Part shown: piece after piece, positions 26,004 through 33,473 of the stretch | Numbering within the stretch: position 1 is the stretch's first letter | Layout of the letters: each line of letters starts with the position of its first letter | NCBI GenBank assembly: GCA_031273565.1 | Contig: JAISRR010000085.1 | Location: 1-39,241, forward strand | Reading direction: 5' to 3' | Length of the DNA stretch: 39,241 nucleotides | Origin: Zoogloeaceae bacterium | GTDB taxonomy: Bacteria; Pseudomonadota; Gammaproteobacteria; Burkholderiales; Rhodocyclaceae | Notes under the pieces: model-generated | Told to the model about the DNA's origin: nothing | What the model saw: the letters and a program-made list of their open reading frames with translations, nothing else | Database searches by the model: none | Made by a program: the position numbers and the translations under genes

Positions 26004-27353
26004 ATGCTTGATAATCTGACGCAACGTCTTGCCAAAGTAATGAAAACCCTGCGCGGGGAAGCGCGCCTGACAGAAGCCAATATCGGCGAGGCTTTGCGCG
26101 AGGTTCGCATGGCGCTTCTGGAGGCTGACGTAGCCCTGCCGGTGGTCAGGGATTTTATCGCCGCCGTGAAAGAAAAGGCGCTGGGCGAAGCCGTCATCGG
26201 CTCGCTGACGCCGGGTCAGGCGCTGATCGGCGTGGTGCATCGGGAGATGAGCGCATTGATGGGCGGCGCGCACGAAGGACTGAATTTTGCGACCCAGCCC
26301 CCTGCCGTGATCCTGATGGCGGGGTTGCAGGGCGCGGGCAAGACCACCACCGTCGGCAAGTTGGGCAAGCTTCTGAAAGAAACGCAAAAAAAGAAAGTGC
26401 TGGTCGTCTCCTGCGACATTTATCGTCCCGCCGCCATCGCCCAGTTGCAGACCGTGGCCGGACAGGCAGGGGTCGAATTTTTCCCGTCAAAGCCGGACGA
26501 AAAGCCGGAAGCCATCGCGCTTGCCGCCGTGGATTGGGCAAAGCGTCATTATTGCGACGTGGTGCTGGTCGACACGGCGGGGCGGCTTGCCATTGACGAA
26601 CTCATGATGGCTGAAATCAAGGCGCTGCACGCGGCATTGAACCCCATTGAAACCCTGTTCGTGGTCGATGCCATGCTGGGTCAGGACGCGGTGAATACCG
26701 CTCGCGCCTTCAACGAGGCGCTGCCCCTGACCGGCATCGTGCTCACCAAGCTGGATGGCGACGCGCGCGGCGGCGCGGCGCTTTCCGTGCGGCACGTTAC
26801 CGGCAAGCCAATCAAGTTTTCCGGCGTCGGTGAAAAACTCTCCGGCCTTGAAGCCTTCCACCCCGAACGCATGGCCTCGCGCATTCTCGGCATGGGCGAT
26901 GTGCTCTCGCTGATTGAAGAGGCGCAAAAAGGCATCGACGAAGAAAAGGCGCTCGCTTTCGCCAAAAAGCTGAAAAGCGGCAAGGGCTTCAATCTCAACG
27001 ACTTCAAGGAACAGATCAGCCAGATGCGCAAAATGGGCGGCATGACGGCGCTGATGGACAAACTCCCCAGCCGGATTGCAGAAGCCGCCGGACAATTGCC
27101 CGTGGGCACGGAAGATAAAATGACCCGCCAGGTGGAAGGCATCATCAATTCCATGACGCCGACGGAACGCGAAAAACCGGAACTCATCAAGGCCAGCCGC
27201 AAACGCCGCATCGCTGCCGGCTCAGGCGTGCAGGTGCAGGAAGTGAACCGGTTGTTAAAGCAATTCGAGCAGACGCAGAAGATGATGAAACAGTTTTCCA
27301 AAGGCGGCATCGGCAAGCTGCTGCGCGGCATGAAAGGGTTGATGCCGGGGTGA
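26004..27353 (+). CDS. ffh: signal recognition particle GTPase Ffh
   Basis: Ffh binds 4.5S RNA and signal sequences and targets membrane proteins to FtsY. The 449-residue protein has the N domain (MLDNLTQRLAKVMKTLRGEARLT), the GTPase core (GLQGAGKTTTVGKLG, DTAGRL, TKLDGDARGGAA) and a methionine-rich M domain (ISQMRKMGGMTALMDKLP, GSGVQVQEVNRLLKQFEQTQKMMKQF). The ORF track starts 228 codons upstream inside the antisense of the CcsA-like gene; ATG 26004 matches the universal N-terminus. The stop codon TGA is the first part of a dispersed CAGGGATC repeat. Only 24 bases separate it from the divergent gene, so its promoter probably lies within that gene. Confidence 0.97.
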   Translation: MLDNLTQRLAKVMKTLRGEARLTEANIGEALREVRMALLEADVALPVVRDFIAAVKEKALGEAVIGSLTPGQALIGVVHREMSALMGGAHEGLNFATQPPAVILMAGLQGAGKTTTVGKLGKLLKETQKKKVLVVSCDIYRPAAIAQLQTVAGQAGVEFFPSKPDEKPEAIALAAVDWAKRHYCDVVLVDTAGRLAIDELMMAEIKALHAALNPIETLFVVDAMLGQDAVNTARAFNEALPLTGIVLTKLDGDARGGAALSVRHVTGKPIKFSGVGEKLSGLEAFHPERMASRILGMGDVLSLIEEAQKGIDEEKALAFAKKLKSGKGFNLNDFKEQISQMRKMGGMTALMDKLPSRIAEAAGQLPVGTEDKMTRQVEGIINSMTPTEREKPELIKASRKRRIAAGSGVQVQEVNRLLKQFEQTQKMMKQFSKGGIGKLLRGMKGLMPG

Positions 27354-27443
27354 CAGGGATCGGATGTCAGGGATCAGCGTAAGTTACCGGTGGCTTTGCC
27401 ACCACCGATCAACGCCTTCCGGCGCTTTGCGCCACCTTCCTCA
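27351..27443. repeat. composite repeat after ffh
   Basis: Starting at the ffh stop, the modules are TGACAGGGATC and GTCAGGGATCAG, the hairpin GGTGGCTTTGCCACC (27389-27403), and then CCTTCCGGCGCTTTGCGCC with CACCTTCCTCA (27415-27443). The last 29 bases match earP 31630-31658 in reverse orientation with one difference. The hairpin matches the rsmG insert with a compensated base pair. Confidence 0.8.
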
Positions 27444-27516
27444 AAAAGAGAGGCAGGATTGCTGACAAGGCTGGATTTTCGTCCTTAACGTATCGCGATG
27501 CGCTTGTGGCAGGGCG

Positions 27517-27617
27517 GCATCTACGATAGCGCCGTCGTTGTTGCGATGCAAAGGTAGGGCGGTTTCTCCGAAACCGCCATTGTTAACATGCGGCGCGTTC
27601 GGAGAACACGCCCTACC
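27517..27617. repeat. 65-base double-hairpin element, copy c, with a half element in front
   Basis: GGTAGGGCG (27553-27561) and CGCCCTACC (27609-27617) form perfect terminal inverted repeats. Inside are two hairpins: GGCGGTTTC-TCC-GAAACCGCC, and GGCGCGTTC-GGA-GAACACGCC with one mismatch. The middle reads ATTGTTAACATGC. In front, GGGCGGCATCTACGATAGCG (from 27517) resembles the degenerate copy at 8764-8800. Together with the ffh-linked repeat it fills most of the 340-base gap before the DUF805 gene; nothing else is seen there. Confidence 0.8.
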
Positions 27618-27693
27618 TAATCCGCCCGCCCAAATCGGCGGGGACAGGGCGGTTCGTCAGCCGTCTGATGCGGTGTCTCGCGCCACATTTTTG

Positions 27694-28707
27694 TTACCTT
27701 GAGCCGCGTTGTTTTTCCATCTCTTGCAGGATTTGCCGCATTTGCTCCCGGGATTCCTCGTCGTCGTCGTCGTCCGCCTGTTCCGGATAATCACCCTGAT
27801 GGGTTCTCATGCGGTTTGTATCGTCAGTGTAGGCGGAGATGCTCAGGCCGAACATCAGCACCAGTATCAACAACATGCCGCCAGCCATGAGATTGATGCC
27901 CATGCCATTGGGCGGCGGCGGCGGGCCGTAGTCGTTTTCGCCATCGTCGCCCGCTTTCAGCAACAGGAACAGTTGAAAGAAAAAACTCACAAAGGGCACG
28001 AACATCAGCAGCATCCAGAAGCCGGACAGGTTGATGTCGTGCAGGCGCCGGAGGGTCAGCGTGAAATAGAACGCGAACAAAATAATCCCGACAACGATGG
28101 CGCCAAGCGTGGCCAGCGGCGGAAATTTCGTTGAGAGGAAGGTGCCGACCACGACCGCGAGAACCAGCAGCGGCACGATTGTCACCGGCCACGCCAGATA
28201 ACGCAGACGGCCCAGTCGTCCGTTCAGACTGATGAAATCGAGTTCGCAGTAGCCGCTAAAGCCCTGTAGTTCCGCAAATTCCTGCGTGGGAGACTTGTAG
28301 ACGGGGCGTTGCGCCTGCTCCCGGACAGGTGGTGCACCGCCGAATGGGTCGGTCGAAGTCGCTGTGGCGACGGGAGTCGCGTTTGCGCTTGCTACCGGGG
28401 CAGCATCCGGTTTGGCGGGTTCCGGTTTTTCCACAAGCTCAAGCGTAACGGGCGCGGCGGCAGGCTTGACCGCCTGATCGCGTTCCTTGTGCACAATCGC
28501 GCCCGCTTCGCGCAAGATCCGAACGTAACGGTCAGCTTCCTGCTCGGGCAGATTACGCTTTAATACGGCGTGCTCCCCGCTGAACAGGGGTTCAATGCGG
28601 GCGAGATCGCATTTGAACAAACGCGCCATATTGGCTTTGACGGTTTCTTCCGGCGTCTCCATCATGACCAGACCGTTAAACACGATTTTGTAGCGCACTT
28701 CGTCCAT
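27694..28707 (-). CDS. DUF805 membrane protein with N-terminal soluble domain, copy 1
   Basis: This protein of about 337 residues has three parts. Residues 1-75 are a small soluble domain (YKIVFNGLVMMETPEETVKANM, LFKCDLARIEPLFSGEHAVL, EADRYVRILREAGAIV). A linker rich in P, A and T follows, then a DUF805 membrane domain (CELDFISLNGRLGRLRYLAWP, TLRRLHDINLSGFWMLL, LLLKAGDDGENDYGPPPPP). The tail is a run of aspartates and a charged helix (EQMRQILQEMEKQ). DUF805 has no established function. ATG 28707 is chosen because of the good GAGGAG nine bases upstream and the match to copy 2; the ORF track starts 20 codons earlier. It is about 65% identical to copy 2 in the N-terminal domain (estimated by eye). 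Confidence 0.86.
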   Translation of the reverse strand: MDEVRYKIVFNGLVMMETPEETVKANMARLFKCDLARIEPLFSGEHAVLKRNLPEQEADRYVRILREAGAIVHKERDQAVKPAAAPVTLELVEKPEPAKPDAAPVASANATPVATATSTDPFGGAPPVREQAQRPVYKSPTQEFAELQGFSGYCELDFISLNGRLGRLRYLAWPVTIVPLLVLAVVVGTFLSTKFPPLATLGAIVVGIILFAFYFTLTLRRLHDINLSGFWMLLMFVPFVSFFFQLFLLLKAGDDGENDYGPPPPPNGMGINLMAGGMLLILVLMFGLSISAYTDDTNRMRTHQGDYPEQADDDDDEESREQMRQILQEMEKQRGSR

Positions 28708-28747
28708 GGTGCATTTCTCCTCAATGCGGAGCCATAAAATGGGGCAC

Positions 28748-28777
28748 ATCATGGTGGAGCAAAACACAGCGTGTCAA
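28748..28777 (-). promoter_or_regulatory. candidate promoter for DUF805 copy 1
   Basis: On the minus strand a perfect TTGACA (28772-28777) is followed after 18 bases by CATGAT (28748-28753), a partial -10 match. Transcription would start about 35 bases before the start codon. This suggests that copy 1 has its own promoter despite the same-strand copy 2 upstream. Confidence 0.4.
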
Positions 28778-28910
28778 AACATTTTGTGTCGAACGCAATG
28801 ATTAAAACGGGTCAAACGCAATCGACATGAGCTGTGGGAGACTCTGTGCCTGGCGTCAGATGCGCAACGTGCCTGAGACTGCTGATAAACCGTCCTGTCT
28901 CCGCCGATTT

Positions 28911-28955
28911 GGTAGGGTGGGTTCAGGTAGGACGGGTTCAGGTAGGACGGGTTCA
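28911..28955. repeat. three tandem 15-base repeats
   Basis: GGTAGGGTGGGTTCA is followed by two exact copies of GGTAGGACGGGTTCA, directly joined to GGTAGGGCG, the terminal repeat of the 65-base element. Each unit starts with the same GGTAGG as the element end, which suggests that the tandem arose from the element border. This array is too short and lacks spacers to be a CRISPR. Confidence 0.85.
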
Positions 28956-29020
28956 GGTAGGGCGCGCTCTCCGAGCGCGCCGCATGTCAACAACGGCGCT
29001 TTCGGAGAAAGCGCCCTACC
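28956..29020. repeat. 65-base double-hairpin element, copy d
   Basis: It has the same length and the same perfect GGTAGGGCG/CGCCCTACC ends as copy c, in opposite orientation. The two internal hairpins are perfect nine-base stems: GGCGCGCTC-TCC-GAGCGCGCC and GGCGCTTTC-GGA-GAAAGCGCC. Compared with copy c, stem positions differ in pairs so that pairing is kept. It is followed at once by TTCTGTCCTCAGTCTTC (29021-29037), a CTGTCCTC-type module containing the stop codon of DUF805 copy 2. Confidence 0.85.
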
Positions 29021-29028
29021 TTCTGTCC

Positions 29029-30276
29029 TCAGTCTTCCGATAATCCTGAATCGCGTTGTTTTCTCATTTGTTCCAGTATTTGCTCAACCTGCTGACGAAA
29101 CTCCGGGTCCTCCTCCATTCTTCGCCGGAGTTCCGGGTCATTTTTTATTTGCGCTTCTATCTGTTTATCCATCTGCTGCAGGACTTTGCCCTGATTCCCT
29201 TCCTTCGCCGCAGAGTACAGGCTGATGGCGCTTTGTAGCTGCGTGAAACCATCCTTTTTCCAGAAATCCACGCAGCCAATGACATCCAGGACAATGACGA
29301 TGCTGGCAAGAATGATAACGCCCATGCTGTTGGGTGGCGGCGGCGAGCCATAGTCGTTGTCCCCCTTGCTGCCTGCTTTCAGATACAGAATCAGATTAAA
29401 CAGGACGGTTCCAATGACAGCGGGTATGATGAGTTTGCCCGGAGCAAAGAACGCCCCCGCAACAAGCAGGGCGATCACTAGCATCCACCATGCGGACAGG
29501 TTGACATCGTGCAAACGGCGACAGGTGAGCGTGAAATAGAATGCGAGCACCATGATCCCGACAACCACGCTACCGATCGGCGCCAGAAGTGGAAACTTCC
29601 CTCCGAGGAGAACTCCGAACACGATTACGGGAATCATCAGCAATGCCAACCCCAGTGGCCAGCCCAGATAGCGCATGCGTCCAAGTCGTCCTTCCAGACT
29701 GATGAAATTGAGTTCACAGCAGACATTTTCTTGCCGTGCGGCGAATTTCTGCGAAGGGGACTTGATTGACGTGATATAGAACACGACCACTGCGATCCAG
29801 ATAATTGAGCCGCCAACGACGCCGAGTGTCGCCAGAAACGGAAACTTTATCGAGAGAAGGATGCCGAACAGCGCGATGGGGATCAGTAGCAACGCCACCC
29901 CGAACGGCCAGGATAGATAACGGAGATAGCCCGGTAGCCCTTCCTGGGTGATGGAATCCTGTTCGTGTTGCCGTTCCGCGAGTTCCCGGGAGGATGACTT
30001 GTTTTTTGCCGATGGGGCGGTTCTGCTTTCTCCCCGGGCGGACGGATCGTACTCCTTGTGCACAATCGCTCCCGTTTCGCGCAAGACCTGCACATAGTGG
30101 TCGGCTTCCTGCTCGTCAAGATTGCGCCTCAACACGGTGGTCTGCCCGCCAAACAGCGCTTCAATGCGGGCCGGATCGCATTCGAACAGCCGCACCAGAT
30201 TGGCCTTGACGGTCTCTTCGGTGGTATCTACCCGCACCATGCCGTGAAACAGAATGTTGTAGCGCGCTTCGTCCAT
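29029..30276 (-). CDS. DUF805 membrane protein with N-terminal soluble domain, copy 2, internally duplicated
   Basis: This 415-residue paralogue of the next gene has the same N-terminal domain (residues 1-75), a polar linker, then a partial extra membrane unit (about 112-171: GYLRYLSWPFGVALLLIPIALF) that is an internal duplicate of the start of its DUF805 domain (about 195-252: GRMRYLGWPLGLALLMIPVIVF). The rest of DUF805 follows (CRRLHDVNLSAWWMLV, LYLKAGSKGDNDYG). The C-terminal 60 residues are a charged helix region (KQIEAQIKNDPELRRRMEED). The last residues and stop codon lie in a dispersed repeat. Function is unknown; the paired charged tails suggest a protein-protein contact (inference). 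The start is ATG 30276, with GAGGAAGAG upstream. Confidence 0.86.
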   Translation of the reverse strand: MDEARYNILFHGMVRVDTTEETVKANLVRLFECDPARIEALFGGQTTVLRRNLDEQEADHYVQVLRETGAIVHKEYDPSARGESRTAPSAKNKSSSRELAERQHEQDSITQEGLPGYLRYLSWPFGVALLLIPIALFGILLSIKFPFLATLGVVGGSIIWIAVVVFYITSIKSPSQKFAARQENVCCELNFISLEGRLGRMRYLGWPLGLALLMIPVIVFGVLLGGKFPLLAPIGSVVVGIMVLAFYFTLTCRRLHDVNLSAWWMLVIALLVAGAFFAPGKLIIPAVIGTVLFNLILYLKAGSKGDNDYGSPPPPNSMGVIILASIVIVLDVIGCVDFWKKDGFTQLQSAISLYSAAKEGNQGKVLQQMDKQIEAQIKNDPELRRRMEEDPEFRQQVEQILEQMRKQRDSGLSED

Positions 30277-30320
30277 GATGCACTCTTCCTCATCACCCGG
30301 TTATAAAACAGGCCAAACGC

Positions 30321-30357
30321 AATCGGGGCGACCTGCTTCAAGCGGATAGCCCCGATT
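30321..30357. terminator. inverted repeat downstream of efp
   Basis: AATCGGGGC (30321-30329) pairs with GCCCCGATT (30349-30357) across a 19-base loop. It lies between the end of efp and the start of DUF805 copy 2. A T-run follows on the plus strand only, so on the strand of efp it would be a weak or Rho-assisted terminator. It also lies upstream of a possible TATAAC -10 box for the DUF805 gene. Confidence 0.35.
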
Positions 30358-30391
30358 TTTCTCCAGGGGAACAGTGCTTCCCCATGAAAAT

Positions 30392-30949
30392 TTATTTCAC
30401 CCGGTTGCGGTATTCGTCGGTGCGGGTGTCGATTTCGATCTTGTCGCCGATTTCCACAAAGGCGGGCACAGCGAGTTCAAAACCGGTCGTGATCCGGGCG
30501 GGTTTCATGACCTTGCCGGACGTATCGCCCTTGACGGCAGGTTCGGTGTAGGTTACTTCGCGCACCACGGAGGTCGGCAGTTCCACGGAAATCGCCTTGT
30601 CATTGTAAAACACCACTTCGCAGGGCATGCCGTCTTCCAGATACTTCAGGGCGTCGGTCATGTTTTCGGCTTCGATGTCATACTGGTTGTATTCGGCGTC
30701 CATGAACACATACATGGGGTCGGCGAAATAGGAATAACTCACTTCCTTCCTTTCCAGTTGCACGACCTCGAACTTGTCGTCGGCCTTGTAGACGGCTTCG
30801 GAGGCGGAACCGGTGAGCAGGTTCTTGAGTTTCATCTTGACCACGGCAGAATTGCGGCCAGACTTGTTGTATTCGGCCTTCTGCACCACCAGCGGGTCAT
30901 TGCCCACCATGATGACGTTGCCGGAGCGGAGTTCCTGTGCGGTTTTCAT
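30392..30949 (-). CDS. efp: translation elongation factor P, arginine-32 type
   Basis: EF-P relieves ribosome stalling at polyproline stretches. The 185-residue protein has the three OB-like domains of normal length. The loop that reaches the peptidyl-transferase centre reads [13 protein letters not shown], placing arginine at position 32, the residue rhamnosylated by EarP in betaproteobacteria and some gammaproteobacteria; lysine-type EF-P would have lysine here. The earP gene lies immediately upstream, with 37 bases between. This pairing makes the modification route very likely. Confidence 0.97.
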   Translation of the reverse strand: MKTAQELRSGNVIMVGNDPLVVQKAEYNKSGRNSAVVKMKLKNLLTGSASEAVYKADDKFEVVQLERKEVSYSYFADPMYVFMDAEYNQYDIEAENMTDALKYLEDGMPCEVVFYNDKAISVELPTSVVREVTYTEPAVKGDTSGKVMKPARITTGFELAVPAFVEIGDKIEIDTRTDEYRNRVK

Positions 30950-30986
30950 AATCTTTCAGCGCATTCGTCAAAAACAAAACCTTGGA

Positions 30987-32156
30987 TTATACCCGTGTTG
31001 CACAGAAGTTGACGAGCGCGGAAGCGAGGTCTTCCTGTCCGGTCAGTTTTTTCCGCCACGCCGCGTTGTGCCGCGCCAATCGGGGCAATGCCTGCCGCAG
31101 CAGCGGCCAGTCCTGCTTGAGGGAAGCATCCCCGCGATTCCAGGCCTGCCAGAAATGGACGAGGCAAGGGTCAGGACGATAGCGGTCGAGAAACGCGGCA
31201 AGCTTTTGCAAATGCGCGTCCGCATCCTGTGGATAAATCTGCCAGACAAACGGCTTGCCCGCCCACTGTGCGCGGATAAAAGAATCTTCGCCGCGCACGA
31301 AATTGAGGTCGCAGGCAAACAGCAATTCGTCGTAGTCATTCTGCGTTAAAAATGGAATGGGAATGATATGCACATTCCCTATCGTCCAGGGCGCGTCACC
31401 TTCCAGGCAGGCACGCACAACGACCAGCGGCTTGCCCGGCGGCACGAGGCAGATGAGCGGCGCGTTATCATCCACCCACGCCGCCAGCAACGGCGCAAAA
31501 GGCGCAGAGTCATAGCAGAACAGACTGACCAGCAAGGTGTCGTTGGTGACAGGGATACTGACAACCCCGCTCCCCCGGTCCTTTCGCGCCACCTCTCTCA
31601 GAGAGGGCGCCATTGAAAGCTTTCCTCCCTGAGGAAGGCGGCGCAAAGCGCCGGAAGGAGCCGCTTTGTCGGCAAGCAATTCATCGCGTGCCCGAAAACC
31701 CGCCTGCCGCACAAACAAATCCCGCTCCCGCAACAATCCGCCGGTCTGCGCCGTAAAACCGGGGAAAAAGAAATACTTGACCAGCGGCAACCGGGGATGC
31801 GGCGACGCCATGCCGTGACAACCGGCCACCCAGTCTGCCAGCCCCAGATAGTCGAGATTAATCCAGACCGGCGGCGGCGACCGCCCCGCCATCGCCCGTA
31901 CATAATTTTCCGGCAATGCACAGGCAAAGGCTTCAATCACCACCTCCGCCACCCGGTCGAACACCAGAGGCGTTTCCCACCGGCAAACCCGCACGCCCGC
32001 CATATTTTCCGGCGCCAGCGCAGCCAGCGGCGCAGGATCATCCACCCACAAGCGAACCGACAAGCCATGCTCTGCCGCCAGTTGCCGCGCCAACCGCCAA
32101 CAGACGCCCACGTCGCCAAAGTTGTCGACGACCTTGCAGAAGATGTCCCAGGTCAT
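30987..32156 (-). CDS. earP: EF-P arginine rhamnosyltransferase EarP with a repeat-derived internal segment
   Basis: EarP transfers rhamnose from dTDP-L-rhamnose to arginine 32 of EF-P. The GT-B enzyme (389 residues from ATG 32156) shows the conserved N-terminus MTWDIFCKVVDNFGDVGVCWRL, with the aspartates of the DNFGD motif, WINLDYLGLADWV, the VSLFCYD strand and the donor-site region FVRGEDSFIRAQWAGKPFVWQIYPQ. The ORF track's longer start reads back into the next gene's region and is not supported. Residues about 165-206 (GALRRLPQGGKLSMAPSLRE and beyond) look unlike the family and are encoded by dispersed repeats, including a 29-base segment shared with the gap after ffh. The frame is preserved and all recognised motifs flank the segment. 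Confidence 0.93.
   Translation of the reverse strand: MTWDIFCKVVDNFGDVGVCWRLARQLAAEHGLSVRLWVDDPAPLAALAPENMAGVRVCRWETPLVFDRVAEVVIEAFACALPENYVRAMAGRSPPPVWINLDYLGLADWVAGCHGMASPHPRLPLVKYFFFPGFTAQTGGLLRERDLFVRQAGFRARDELLADKAAPSGALRRLPQGGKLSMAPSLREVARKDRGSGVVSIPVTNDTLLVSLFCYDSAPFAPLLAAWVDDNAPLICLVPPGKPLVVVRACLEGDAPWTIGNVHIIPIPFLTQNDYDELLFACDLNFVRGEDSFIRAQWAGKPFVWQIYPQDADAHLQKLAAFLDRYRPDPCLVHFWQAWNRGDASLKQDWPLLRQALPRLARHNAAWRKKLTGQEDLASALVNFCATRV
31539..31664. repeat. composite repeat in frame in earP
   Basis: It contains TGACAGGGATACTGACA (as in the module at the ffh stop), the palindrome CCTCTCTCAGAGAGG, a CTTTCCTC-CCT-GAGGAAGG hairpin, and TGAGGAAGGCGGCGC through GCGCCGGAAGG (31630-31658). This last part is the reverse complement of 27415-27443 with one difference in 29 bases. 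Outer boundaries are approximate. Confidence 0.75.
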
Positions 32157-32205
32157 TTCCGATTTTTCCGTCAGCCGTTGAGCGTAATGGGCAGGCAAAC
32201 CAGGC

Positions 32206-33327
32206 TTATGAATCAAAAGTGGCCAGAATTTTTTCCCCGAACAACGGCCAGGCAAACTGTTCTGCAAATTGGCGTACCCGCGTCTGAGGCAAGCCTTGTT
32301 CCAGCAGGGCGATGACCTTGTCGGCGAACGCACGGGCGTCGCCGGATGGCACGAGGCAACCGCTTTCGCCTTCCCCCACGGCATCGACAACGCCGCCGGT
32401 TGCATAGGCCACCGTCGCCAGCCCGTGCGCGGCGGCTTCGACGGCGACCATGCCAAAGCCTTCAGGATCATCGGGAAGATGTCGCACAGGAAAAACATGC
32501 AAATCGGCTCCGGCGTAAGCATCGGAAAGCTCATTGCCAAAACGCTTGCCCAGAAAACGCAGGTTATTCTCCACACCGTGAATTTTGGCGGCTGCCTCAA
32601 TGCTCCGGGGGGACTGAACATGGGCATACAAGGAATCGCTGGGCGCATCGCCAATCACGACCAGTTGCGCGCCTGGAAAGCGCGTAACGATCAGCGGCAA
32701 AACATCGCTCACGAATTCACGCAACCCCTTACGGCTTGTCAGGCGGCCTACAGAAAGCATGAGCGGCCCGTCGCCCAGTTGGTGCGCCTGTCGAAATCGG
32801 GCGCGGGCATCCGGGTCGGGCACGGGAAGGTCGACACCGGGATGAACGATGGCAATGCGCTCAGGCGCGATACCGATGGTCTCGGCCAGTTTTGCGGTGG
32901 CCTGACTGTTGGCGATGACGCCATCCAGCCTTCTCAATGTGGGTCGCCAGAACGCGCGATAGACAGGATGTGATACGGCCAGATCCAGACCGTGCGTGTA
33001 GGCGATGGCGCGCGCGCCACAGGCACGCGCAGCGATCAGGGCTGCGGGCGCGGTCAGGCCGCTCCCCGCCAGAATGATATCCGGTTTCCAGGCACGGGCT
33101 TTCTGCAAGGCGCGCCAGGCGGATTTCAGCAAAAATTTCGACAGGGGCTTGCCGGGCACCTGAACAAGCCGGGCATTGATGTGCGACACATGCTCGGCAG
33201 CGCCTTCCGGAGCGAGCAGGCAGACCTCATGCCGGCGAGAAATTTCTTCGACCAGATGCAGATTCAGACGCTCCATTCCACCCCACAAAGGGGGAAAATT
33301 ACGGGTGACGATGATAATCTTTTTCAT
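32206..33327 (-). CDS. GT4-family glycosyltransferase
   Basis: This 373-residue GT-B glycosyltransferase resembles the GT4 mannosyl/glucosyl/GlcNAc transferases of polysaccharide synthesis. The N-terminal acceptor half starts with KKIIIVTRNFPPLWGGMERL; the donor half has LMLSVGRLTSRKGLREFV, IHGVENNLRFLGK and the nucleotide-sugar motif DDPEGFGMVAVEAAAHGLATVAYATGG (the EGFGMVAVEA pattern). The start is ATG 33327; the ten codons before it in the ORF track are not supported. It is divergent from the flippase gene across a 146-base gap that must hold promoters for both; no strong promoter stands out there. Confidence 0.9.
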   Translation of the reverse strand: MKKIIIVTRNFPPLWGGMERLNLHLVEEISRRHEVCLLAPEGAAEHVSHINARLVQVPGKPLSKFLLKSAWRALQKARAWKPDIILAGSGLTAPAALIAARACGARAIAYTHGLDLAVSHPVYRAFWRPTLRRLDGVIANSQATAKLAETIGIAPERIAIVHPGVDLPVPDPDARARFRQAHQLGDGPLMLSVGRLTSRKGLREFVSDVLPLIVTRFPGAQLVVIGDAPSDSLYAHVQSPRSIEAAAKIHGVENNLRFLGKRFGNELSDAYAGADLHVFPVRHLPDDPEGFGMVAVEAAAHGLATVAYATGGVVDAVGEGESGCLVPSGDARAFADKVIALLEQGLPQTRVRQFAEQFAWPLFGEKILATFDS

Positions 33328-33473
33328 GGGAGTTGATAGTATCATACGGACTTCCAATCCGATCTACAGCCTTCACACTCCTGGGGCACGCAGGTGCATT
33401 CCTACAAAAAACATGCCGGGTTTAGCATCACCCGACGCAATTGAACCTGAATGATTAATAACGGGATATTCTT

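Noticed and set aside
28911-28955. Short direct repeats as a CRISPR array
   Set aside because: The units are contiguous 15-mers with no spacers and no cas genes are nearby.
28827-29225. ORF encoding GRTGSGRTGSGR-type repeats
   Set aside because: It is a translation of the tandem 15-mers and of the antisense of a DUF805 gene, not a protein gene.
32157-32654. N-terminal extension of earP in the ORF track
   Set aside because: It overlaps the 3' end of the GT4 gene in another frame and lacks EarP homology. The family starts at MTWDIF.
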